Shown one piece after another: positions 8,422 to 13,754 of a DNA stretch of 15,637 nucleotides (positions are counted from its first letter, which is position 1; every line of letters begins with the position of its first letter). The notes under the pieces are model-generated. The model did not search any database and was not told where the DNA came from. It was given only the letters and a program-made list of their open reading frames with translations. The stretch is from an uncultured Clostridia bacterium (GTDB lineage: Bacteria; Bacillota; Clostridia; Oscillospirales; Oscillospiraceae): contig CAMNHH010000037.1 of the NCBI GenBank assembly GCA_946539175.1, forward strand, positions 1-15,637, given 5' to 3'. A program made the translations under genes and the position numbers.

Positions 8422-8453
8422 TTCAGGGATGTTTCACGTGAAACATCCCTGAA
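8422..8453 (-). terminator. 32-bp perfect palindrome: lexA terminator-like hairpin with embedded parS
   Basis: 8422-8453 reads the same on both strands over its full length: CAGGGA/TCCCTG-containing arms extend the 16-bp parS core on both sides. It begins two bases after the lexA stop codon. On the minus strand it is followed by ACGC and T6, as in an intrinsic terminator. A perfect palindrome has no dedicated loop, so the RNA hairpin must open a few central bases. Confidence 0.7.
8430..8445. promoter_or_regulatory. parS centromere site (origin-proximal copy)
   Basis: TGTTTCACGTGAAACA, identical to the copy at 1350-1365 and a perfect match to the Firmicutes parS consensus. It sits between the lexA stop and the parA promoter, about 2.2 kb from the oriC spacer. 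Confidence 0.97.
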
Positions 8454-8455
8454 GC

Positions 8456-9112
8456 TCAGTCGTATTCCCGTACCACACCCCGGACCAGGCCCAGAATCAC
8501 CGCTTCGCTGCCGTCGATGGGAGAAAAGGCCTCGTTTTCCGGCAGCAGCCAGATCTGGCTGCCGTGGCGGGAAAAGCGCTTGACGGTGGCCTCGTCTCCC
8601 AGCAGAGCCACCACGATTTCTCCGTTTTCCGCCGTGGGCTGGGGCCGTACCACCACCAGATCTCCCGGCAGAATACCGGCGTTCTTCATACTCTCGCCCT
8701 TGACCCGCAGGGCAAACCAGCCCTCGCCGCCGTCCCAGGGCAGCCAGCCCTCCACGTTCTCCACCGCCAGGATGGGCTGTCCGGCGGCCACGGTGCCCAC
8801 CAGGGGGATTCGGCCTCTGCCCGGCTCCAGGGGCTCCAACGGCTCCGTCTCAGTCCGCCCGGTGTCCCGGGTCAGCCGCTGCTCTGCGGCCCTGTCCGCC
8901 CCGCTTTGCTTCGGCAGGGAGATGGCTCGCTTTTTGCCGGTCTCCATGACGATGAGCCCCTGCCTGGCCAGTTCCCGCAGATGATAGTGTACCGTAGCGG
9001 TGGAGCTGAGCCCCACGGCCTCCCCCAGCTCCCGGACCGAGGGCCCGTAGCCATGGACCCCGATATAGCTTTTCACCGCGTCCAGGATCTCTTTCCGTTT
9101 GTTCTCCGCCAT
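8456..9112 (-). CDS. lexA: LexA SOS repressor (autopeptidase)
   Basis: LexA represses DNA-damage genes and cleaves itself when stimulated by RecA filaments. The 218-residue product has an N-terminal winged helix-turn-helix (about 1-65; GYGPSVRELGEAVGLSSTATVHYHL), a rather long acidic/Pro linker (about 68-100), the cleavage site Ala110-Gly111 in GTVAAGQP, catalytic Ser141 in KGESMKNAG and catalytic Lys178 in EATVKRF. The ATG at 9112 is chosen because AGGGGG lies at proper spacing; a GTG at 9118 would be too close to that site. It is transcribed divergently from dnaA and separated from parA by its own terminator-like hairpin. A candidate operator overlaps its -35 box, fitting autorepression. 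Confidence 0.96.
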   Translation of the reverse strand: MAENKRKEILDAVKSYIGVHGYGPSVRELGEAVGLSSTATVHYHLRELARQGLIVMETGKKRAISLPKQSGADRAAEQRLTRDTGRTETEPLEPLEPGRGRIPLVGTVAAGQPILAVENVEGWLPWDGGEGWFALRVKGESMKNAGILPGDLVVVRPQPTAENGEIVVALLGDEATVKRFSRHGSQIWLLPENEAFSPIDGSEAVILGLVRGVVREYD

Positions 9113-9132
9113 CCCCACGCCCCCTTTTTTCC

Positions 9133-9161
9133 ATCATAGCACAGTTTCCAAAAAATAGCAA
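9133..9161 (-). promoter_or_regulatory. lexA: lexA promoter
   Basis: Read on the minus strand: TTGCTA, a 17-base spacer, then TATGAT. The -10 lies about 20 bp from the lexA start codon. Confidence 0.65.
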
Positions 9162-9172
9162 ACATTTGTTTT
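9159..9172. promoter_or_regulatory. Candidate LexA operator (SOS box)
   Basis: CAAACATTTGTTTT contains AAAC-N4-GTTT, the geometry of the Gram-positive SOS box (GAAC-N4-GTTC with flanking C/G) with G to A changes in both half sites. It overlaps the -35 hexamer of lexA. Position and symmetry are seen directly; LexA binding is inferred. Confidence 0.55.
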
Positions 9173-9218
9173 AAAAATTTCATAAAAAATCTATTGATAC
9201 AATATAATAAAGAAATGC
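9173..9218. other. AT-rich lexA-dnaA spacer
   Basis: This stretch is strikingly A/T-rich compared with the genes around it (runs of A and T, AATATAATAA). It separates the lexA operator from the dnaA promoter. It may act as an upstream promoter element or a second unwinding-prone site. Confidence 0.45.
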
Positions 9219-9247
9219 TTGTAAAACGGCGATTTTTGTGGTATAAT
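9219..9247 (+). promoter_or_regulatory. dnaA: dnaA promoter
   Basis: TTGTAA at 9219-9224, a 17-base spacer, and TATAAT at 9242-9247 with TG one base before it (extended -10). It gives a leader of about 45 bases that carries one DnaA box, so DnaA may limit its own synthesis. Confidence 0.85.
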
Positions 9248-9269
9248 ATAAAGGATGCATTCTAATGAT

Positions 9270-9278
9270 TTTTCCACA
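9270..9278 (+). promoter_or_regulatory. DnaA box in the dnaA leader
   Basis: TTTTCCACA, one mismatch from TTATCCACA. It lies between the dnaA -10 box and the ribosome binding site, a position suited to autoregulation. Confidence 0.65.
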
Positions 9279-9297
9279 CGCCGGAGGTGTGATTTTC

Positions 9298-10611
9298 ATG
9301 TATTCCAACGCCTATATCTGGGCCAAGGTCATCGCCTATCTGGACGAGCGCATGACCCCCGGAATCGTCTCCACGTTCTTTGACCAATCCTACATTCTCG
9401 AAAAGACGGAGCAGAGCATCACGGTCTACGCCCCCTCGGAATTCTGCAAGGACTTCATGGAGCGCCGCTGTCTGGGCCATATCCGGGACGCGGTCCGGGA
9501 TCTGACGGATCGGGACTTTGATATTCTGGTGATCTGCGAGGAGGAGCTGGCGGAGTTCAAGCAGTCCAAGGAAAAGGCGGGACGCTCCCGCTTCAATCCC
9601 CAGTTCACCTTTGAATCCTTTGTGGTGGGCAAGTCCAACCGCTTCGCCTACAACGCGGCCCTGGCCGTCACCGATAAGCCCGCCGCCGCCTACAATCCCC
9701 TGTTCATCCACGGCCCCTCCGGTCTGGGCAAGACCCATCTGCTCTACGCCATTGCCAACCGGATTCAGGAGAAATACCCGGACTTCAACATCGTCTACAT
9801 CAGCTCCGAGCAGTTCACCAACGAGCTGATCGTGGCCCTGCGGGAGCACCGCAACGTGGAATTCCGCAAGAAATACCGGAACGCAGACTTGCTGCTGATG
9901 GACGACATCCAGTTCATCGGCGGCAAGACCTCCACGGAGGAGGAGTTCTTCCACACCTTCAACGAGCTCTTTGAGGGCGGCAAGCAGATCGTGGTCACCT
10001 CGGACCGTCCCCCCAACGAGATCTCCCTGCTGGCGGAGCGGCTCCGGACCCGCTTTGAGGGCGGCCTGATCTGCGACGTGACCCTGCCGGACTACGAGAC
10101 CCGCATGGCCATCATTCAGAAGAAGGCCAACAATCTGGGCATCGACCTGCCCAACGAGATCTGCGACCACATCGCCCAGAACATCACCAACAACATCCGC
10201 TCCCTGGAGGGAGCCGTGAACATCATCAAGGCCTACCATGAGCTGAACGGCATGCCTCTGGATCTGCCCAACGTATCCAGGGCCATCAAGGACATGTATA
10301 TGGACGCCAGCCACAATCTGCCCACCCCGGCCCTGATCATCGGGGAGGTCTCCCGCTTCTACAGCGTGGAGGAGCATCTGCTCCGGGGCCGGCTGAAGTC
10401 CAACAACATCGTCATGCCCCGGCAGATCGCCATGTATCTGATCCGGGAAATGACCCATCAGAGCTATAAGAACATTGGCCGGGAGTTTGGCCGGGATCAC
10501 ACCACCGTCATCTCCTCCCTGCAAAAGGTGGAGGCCCTCATCGCCAAGGGCGACAAGGAGATCATGGACAATCTGCGGGACATCACGGCAAACATCAACA
10601 GTAAGCTGTAA
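9298..10611 (+). CDS. dnaA: Chromosomal replication initiator DnaA
   Basis: DnaA is an AAA+ ATPase that binds DnaA boxes at oriC, melts DNA and loads the replicative helicase. The 437-residue product has domain I (about 1-82, protein interaction), a short linker domain II (about 83-102), the AAA+ domain III (from FTFESFVVG) with Walker A GPSGLGKT (139-146), Walker B LLLMDD (198-203), sensor 1 TSDRPP and the LRTRFEGG arginine finger, and domain IV with the DNA-binding signature GREFGRDHTTV (394-404). The start at 9298 is chosen for GGAGGT nine bases upstream and the family-like MYSNAYIWAKV start; an in-frame ATG at 9265 has neither. It faces lexA rather than rpmH. Confidence 0.98.
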   Translation: MYSNAYIWAKVIAYLDERMTPGIVSTFFDQSYILEKTEQSITVYAPSEFCKDFMERRCLGHIRDAVRDLTDRDFDILVICEEELAEFKQSKEKAGRSRFNPQFTFESFVVGKSNRFAYNAALAVTDKPAAAYNPLFIHGPSGLGKTHLLYAIANRIQEKYPDFNIVYISSEQFTNELIVALREHRNVEFRKKYRNADLLLMDDIQFIGGKTSTEEEFFHTFNELFEGGKQIVVTSDRPPNEISLLAERLRTRFEGGLICDVTLPDYETRMAIIQKKANNLGIDLPNEICDHIAQNITNNIRSLEGAVNIIKAYHELNGMPLDLPNVSRAIKDMYMDASHNLPTPALIIGEVSRFYSVEEHLLRGRLKSNNIVMPRQIAMYLIREMTHQSYKNIGREFGRDHTTVISSLQKVEALIAKGDKEIMDNLRDITANINSKL

Positions 10612-10623
10612 CGCGTTTCCCAT

Positions 10624-10632
10624 TTTTCCACA
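10624..10632 (+). promoter_or_regulatory. DnaA box 1 of oriC
   Basis: TTTTCCACA, one mismatch (position 3) from consensus. Confidence 0.7.
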
Positions 10633-10658
10633 TGGCATGGGGAAAGGGGAAAACAAAT

Positions 10659-10667
10659 TGTGGAGAA
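10659..10667 (-). promoter_or_regulatory. DnaA box 2 of oriC
   Basis: TTCTCCACA on the minus strand, one mismatch (position 3) from consensus. Confidence 0.7.
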
Positions 10668-10698
10668 CCGTCGAAGCGCGGTTTTGAACACAGCGCTG

Positions 10699-10707
10699 TG
10701 TGGAAAA
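10699..10707 (-). promoter_or_regulatory. DnaA box 3 of oriC
   Basis: TTTTCCACA on the minus strand. It forms the right half of a dyad centred on the perfect palindrome ACACAGCGCTGTGT (10688-10701). Confidence 0.7.
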
Positions 10708-10729
10708 GCCCTTTGCTTTCCCCACGGCA

Positions 10730-10738
10730 TGTGGAGAA
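10730..10738 (-). promoter_or_regulatory. DnaA box 4 of oriC
   Basis: TTCTCCACA on the minus strand, one mismatch (position 3) from consensus. Confidence 0.7.
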
Positions 10739-10769
10739 TTTCTTATTGCGCCGCAAAGGATCTTCGGGC

Positions 10770-10778
10770 TTTTCCACC
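10770..10778 (+). promoter_or_regulatory. DnaA box 5 of oriC (weak)
   Basis: TTTTCCACC, two mismatches. It overlaps the next box by two bases in the same orientation. Confidence 0.5.
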
Positions 10779-10785
10779 ATCCACA
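10777..10785 (+). promoter_or_regulatory. DnaA box 6 of oriC, adjacent to the trio element
   Basis: CCATCCACA, two mismatches at the 5' end but an intact ATCCACA core. It is directly followed by a GC-rich spacer and the triplet run, the place of the trio-loading box in Bacillus. Confidence 0.6.
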
Positions 10786-10789
10786 TGGC

Positions 10790-10810
10790 CTACTGATACT
10801 TACTACTATA
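10790..10810 (+). promoter_or_regulatory. DnaA-trio-like unwinding element
   Basis: CTACTGATACTTACTACTATA: repeated CTA/CTG/ACT triplets whose complement gives 3'-GAT-like trios, the single-strand DnaA-binding motif described at the Bacillus subtilis origin. The triplet phase shifts once. AT-rich TATATTATT follows. Confidence 0.65.
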
Positions 10811-10815
10811 TATTA

Positions 10816-10853
10816 TTCTCTCTTTCTCTCTAAGAGAGAGAGAAGGAAGGAGA
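10816..10853. repeat. Pyrimidine/purine switch tract before dnaN
   Basis: Sixteen pyrimidines (10816-10831) are followed at once by twenty-two purines (10832-10853) made mainly of CT and GA repeats. TCTCTCT/AGAGAGA can form a short hairpin. The purine end includes the dnaN ribosome binding site. Confidence 0.75.
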
Positions 10854-10859
10854 TTTTTG

Positions 10860-11966
10860 ATGAAAATCGTATGTGAAAAAAACACCCTGGTCAACGCCAT
10901 TTCCATCGTTTCCCGGACCGTCAGCCCCAAGAGCAGCCTGGCCTTTCTGGAGGGCATCTACATGTCGGCGGGAGAGGATCTGAAGCTCACCGGCTACAAT
11001 CTGGAAACCGGCATCACCGTCCGCATGGAGGCGAAAATCCGCCAGCCCGGGGAGTGCGTCATGCCCACCCGGATGTTCTCCGACATCGTCCGCAAGCTGC
11101 CGGATGAGGTGGTCTCCGTTGAGGTGGACGAAAACTACCGGGTCACCATCAAGGGCGGCGTGGCCTCCTTCCAGCTGATGGCCTCCGCTGCCGACGAATA
11201 TCCCCAGCTGCCCGCCGTGGAGGAAGAGGGCGCCGTGCGCCTGCCCCAGAACGCGCTGCGGGATCTGATCTCCGGCACCATCTTTGCCGTCTCCGACGAC
11301 ACCGCCAACGCCATCTACACCGGCTGTCTGGTGGAGGCCCAGGGGGATTCCATCACCATGGTGGCCATCGACGGCTACCGCATGGCCAAGCGGGCCTGGC
11401 ATCAGCCCGGCGCCCAGTTCCCCGACATGAGCTTTGTGGTGCCCTCCTCCGCACTGAAGGAGCTGGAGAAAATTCTCTCCGATACCGAGGATGAGGTCTG
11501 CTTCACCCTGGGCCGCAAGCACATCTCCTTCTCCCTGGAGAATGCCACTCTGATCTGCCGTCTTTTGGAGGGCAAGTTTGCCGAGTGGCGCCGCTTCATT
11601 CCCGCCTCCACCCCGATTCAACTGGTGGCCAACGTGGCGGAGCTCACCGCCACCGTGGAGCGCGTGGGCCTCATCGTCTCCGAAAAGTACAAGAGCCCGG
11701 TGCGCTGCCTCTTCTCCAAGGATGGGGCCGAGTTCCGCACCGTCACCACCATCGCCTCCGCCACCGACGGCTGCCGTCTGGCGGGAGACGGCAAGGACAC
11801 CGAAATCGGCTTTTCCTGCCGCTACATGCTGGAGGCTCTGAAGGCCGTTCCCAGCCAGGAGGTCACGCTGCTGCTCTCCGGCGGTCTGTCCCCCATTCTT
11901 CTGGTGCCCTGCGAAGGGGAGGAGAAGGACTTTACCTATCTGATCCAGCCGGTCAGATTGAATTGA
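10860..11966 (+). CDS. dnaN: DNA polymerase III beta subunit (sliding clamp)
   Basis: DnaN forms a ring dimer that tethers the replicative polymerase and many repair proteins to DNA. The 368-residue product shows the three-fold clamp layout, with family landmarks MKIVCEKNTLVNAISIVSRTVS at the N-terminus (first part), SAADEYPQLP, IDGYRMAKR, EGKFAEWRRFIP (EGKYPDY-like position) and a C-terminal TYLIQPVRLN, equivalent to the usual TYLIMPMRL. The length is normal. AAGGAG about eight bases upstream supports the ATG at 10860; a TTG one codon earlier is less likely. It is the first gene of the dnaN-S4-recF-remB-gyrB run, and the spacer to dnaA is oriC. Any separate promoter near the origin is not clear. 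Confidence 0.98.
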   Translation: MKIVCEKNTLVNAISIVSRTVSPKSSLAFLEGIYMSAGEDLKLTGYNLETGITVRMEAKIRQPGECVMPTRMFSDIVRKLPDEVVSVEVDENYRVTIKGGVASFQLMASAADEYPQLPAVEEEGAVRLPQNALRDLISGTIFAVSDDTANAIYTGCLVEAQGDSITMVAIDGYRMAKRAWHQPGAQFPDMSFVVPSSALKELEKILSDTEDEVCFTLGRKHISFSLENATLICRLLEGKFAEWRRFIPASTPIQLVANVAELTATVERVGLIVSEKYKSPVRCLFSKDGAEFRTVTTIASATDGCRLAGDGKDTEIGFSCRYMLEALKAVPSQEVTLLLSGGLSPILLVPCEGEEKDFTYLIQPVRLN

Positions 11967-12002
11967 CAGTTGAAGCTTAAACGTTCTGTTTGAGGAATCA
12001 AA

Positions 12003-12248
12003 ATGAAAGTCAGAGTACGCAAAATCAATCCCTCCCAGCAGGAGGTCCCCATCACCACGGAGTTCATCAAGCTGGAGAGCTTTCTGAAGCTGGCCAACGC
12101 GGTGGAGTCCGGCGGCATGGCCAAGAACTTTATTCTGAATGAGGAAGTCACCGTCAACGGTGAAATCTGCACCATGCGGGGCAAGAAGCTGCGGCCCGGC
12201 GACCGGGTGGGCTTCGACGGGTGCTTTTATAAGGTGACGCAGGGATGA
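12003..12248 (+). CDS. S4-domain RNA-binding protein (YaaA/RlbA type)
   Basis: The 81-residue product is essentially one S4 RNA-binding fold: ITTEFIKLESFLKLANAVESGGMAKNFI, then VTVNGEICTMRGKKLRPGDRVGF. This matches the small S4 proteins encoded between dnaN and recF in Firmicutes (yaaA/rlbA in Bacillus). They are thought to bind structured RNA, possibly for ribosome or RNA quality functions; the exact role is unsettled. GAGG precedes the ATG by a few bases. The gap to dnaN is 36 bp. The downstream gap to recF is unusually long (116 bp) because of a palindromic repeat element. Confidence 0.92.
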   Translation: MKVRVRKINPSQQEVPITTEFIKLESFLKLANAVESGGMAKNFILNEEVTVNGEICTMRGKKLRPGDRVGFDGCFYKVTQG

Positions 12249-12251
12249 GGA

Positions 12252-12353
12252 TAAATTGAGAATTAAGAAGTAAGAATTGAGAATTGAATGTGTTTTGCAG
12301 ATTGCAATCTGCAAAACTCCGATACTTCTCAATTCTCAATTCTCAATTTTTAC
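12252..12353. repeat. Palindromic AATTGAG-repeat element (MITE-like) between the S4 gene and recF
   Basis: The centre, 12292-12317, is a perfect 26-bp palindrome with arms GTTTTGCAGATTG. It is flanked on the left by AATTGAG/GAATTGA-type repeats (12253-12289) and on the right by their inverse TCTCAAT repeats (about 12326-12350), so the whole unit can fold into a long imperfect hairpin. It is AT-rich in a GC-rich operon and ends close to the recF start. It carries no open frame. It may be a small non-autonomous mobile repeat or an RNA hairpin controlling recF; neither is shown. Confidence 0.75.
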
Positions 12354-12364
12354 TTTGAAAGAAT

Positions 12365-13465
12365 ATGAGAATACTTGATTTGACTCTGAATGGTTTCAGA
12401 AATTATGAGAGCTTCCGGTGTGAGTTTGATCCCGGCGTGAATCTGATCGTGGGAGAAAACGCCCAGGGAAAGACCAATCTGCTGGAGGCCATCTGCTATC
12501 TGAGCCGGGGCGCGGCCTTTCGCACCCGGAAGGAGGCGGAGCTGATCCGCTTCGGTGCGGAATTCGCGGAGCTTTCCGCCCAGGTGGAGTCCTATGGGCG
12601 GCAGCAGAGCCTGCGGGCCGTCATGTTCGCGGGCCGGCGGCCCCGGCAGCTCTATCTCTCCGGAGTCAAGAAAAATACCCGGGAGGAGCTGGACGGGGTA
12701 TTGAACACCGTGCTCTTTTGCCCGGAGGACCTGCTGATCCTGAAAAAAGGCGCTGCCGAGCGGCGAAAGCTGCTGGACGACGCCCTGTGCCAGCTCCGGC
12801 CCAAGTATGCCAAGGCGCTGGAGGAGTATAAGCGGCTGCTGGCCCAGAAGGCTGCGGCCCTGCGGGATCAGTATGAACGGCCCGGCATGCTGGAGCTGCT
12901 CCCGGACTACAACGAGCGCATGGCCCAGACCGGCGCGATTCTGATCAGCACCCGGGCCAAGTATCTGCTGCAGCTGGAGCAGCGGGCCGCGGAGCACCAT
13001 AACGCCTTTTCCGGCGGAAAGGAGCAGCTGCGCCTGGCCTATCAGACCGTCTCCACGGTGACGGACCCCACGGCCCCCGCCCTGGAGCTGTACCGGCAGC
13101 TGAAGGAGCATCAGCAGAGCCATTACCGGGCGGAGCTGGAGTCCATGCAGTGTCTCTCCGGCCCCCACAAGGACGATTTTGAGGCGTCCCTCAACGGTCT
13201 GCCCATGAAGGCCTTCGGCTCCCAGGGCCAGACCCGCACCGCGGCCATCAGCCTGAAGCTGGCGGAGCGGGACATCTTTGAGGCGGATACCGGCGAGCTG
13301 CCGGTGCTGCTGCTGGACGACGTGCTTTCCGAGCTGGACCCGGGACGCCAGGACTTCGTTCTGAATCAGATCCGCCGGGGCCAGGTCTTTATCACCTGCT
13401 GCGAGCGGGAAAAGCTGACCCAGATCGGCAAAACCATACAAATCGAGAACGGGGCGATCCTCTGA
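12365..13465 (+). CDS. recF: DNA replication and repair protein RecF
   Basis: RecF is an SMC/ABC-like ATPase that, with RecO and RecR, helps load RecA at single-strand gaps. The 366-residue product has Walker A GENAQGKT (30-37), the ABC signature region LSGPHKDDF (264-272), SQGQTRTAAISLKLAE, and Walker B PVLLLDDVLSELD (from 313). The N-terminus LTLNGFRNYES matches the family. The ribosome binding site is weak (GAAAG before the ATG), in contrast to its neighbours, and lies just after the palindromic repeat, which suggests low or structure-controlled translation. Its stop overlaps the next start (TGATG). Confidence 0.97.
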   Translation: MRILDLTLNGFRNYESFRCEFDPGVNLIVGENAQGKTNLLEAICYLSRGAAFRTRKEAELIRFGAEFAELSAQVESYGRQQSLRAVMFAGRRPRQLYLSGVKKNTREELDGVLNTVLFCPEDLLILKKGAAERRKLLDDALCQLRPKYAKALEEYKRLLAQKAAALRDQYERPGMLELLPDYNERMAQTGAILISTRAKYLLQLEQRAAEHHNAFSGGKEQLRLAYQTVSTVTDPTAPALELYRQLKEHQQSHYRAELESMQCLSGPHKDDFEASLNGLPMKAFGSQGQTRTAAISLKLAERDIFEADTGELPVLLLDDVLSELDPGRQDFVLNQIRRGQVFITCCEREKLTQIGKTIQIENGAIL

Positions 13466-13716
13466 TGTATATTCCAATCGGCGGCGATATGGCGGTGCGG
13501 GACAGCAGCATCGTGGGCATTTTTGACCTGGATAACTGCAGCTGGTCCCACCGCACCCGGGAGTTTCTTTCCCGCTCCGAAGCAAACGGCGAGGTGGTTC
13601 CGGTATCGGACGATCTGCCGAAATCCTTTATTCTGAGCTCCGAATACGGCATGAACAGGGTCTACCTGGTCCAGTTCAACCCCGCCACCATGGAAAAACG
13701 CAGCCTCACCCCGTAA
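13465..13716 (+). CDS. remB: Extracellular matrix/biofilm regulator RemB-like protein (DUF370 group)
   Basis: The 83-residue product aligns by eye with Bacillus RemB (YaaB), also encoded between recF and gyrB: an MYIPIGGD start, IVGIFDLDNC, TREFLSRSE, DDLPKSFILSSEYG, and VYLVQFNPATMEKR at the end. RemA/RemB are small DNA-binding or accessory factors in matrix gene control in Bacillus; whether this organism makes such a matrix is unknown. The ATG overlaps the recF TGA by one base, so translation is likely coupled. Confidence 0.88.
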   Translation: MYIPIGGDMAVRDSSIVGIFDLDNCSWSHRTREFLSRSEANGEVVPVSDDLPKSFILSSEYGMNRVYLVQFNPATMEKRSLTP

Positions 13717-13754
13717 GAATATAGAAATGCAATCCCAAGCAAAGGAATGTTGAT

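Larger units (their letters stand above)
10612..10859. other. oriC: Chromosomal replication origin (oriC), dnaA-dnaN spacer
   Basis: The 248-bp spacer holds a cluster of DnaA-box-like 9-mers in both orientations. After these come a GC-rich TGGC, a run of CTA/ACT triplets, an AT-rich segment (TATATATTATT, about 10806-10817) and a pyrimidine/purine tract before dnaN. Box, GC-rich spacer, triplets, AT-rich DNA is the order of the Bacillus subtilis basal unwinding element. No box matches TTATCCACA exactly. Confidence 0.9.

Noticed and set aside
9265..9297. Upstream ATG for dnaA at 9265
   Set aside because: It overlaps a DnaA box, lacks a ribosome binding site and adds 11 non-family residues; the ATG at 9298 has GGAGGT nine bases upstream.
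9262..10725. Minus-strand open frame of 487 codons antisense to dnaA
   Set aside because: Shadow of dnaA: it has no ribosome binding site, its Gly/Val/Leu/His/Gln-rich composition is typical of antisense frames, and dnaA itself is unambiguous.
10830..12332. Minus-strand open frame of 500 codons antisense to dnaN and the S4 gene
   Set aside because: It covers two well-supported plus-strand genes and intergenic DNA, including the palindromic repeat; no domain seen.
12350..13585. Minus-strand open frame of 411 codons antisense to recF
   Set aside because: Shadow of recF, with no domain and no ribosome binding site that stands out.
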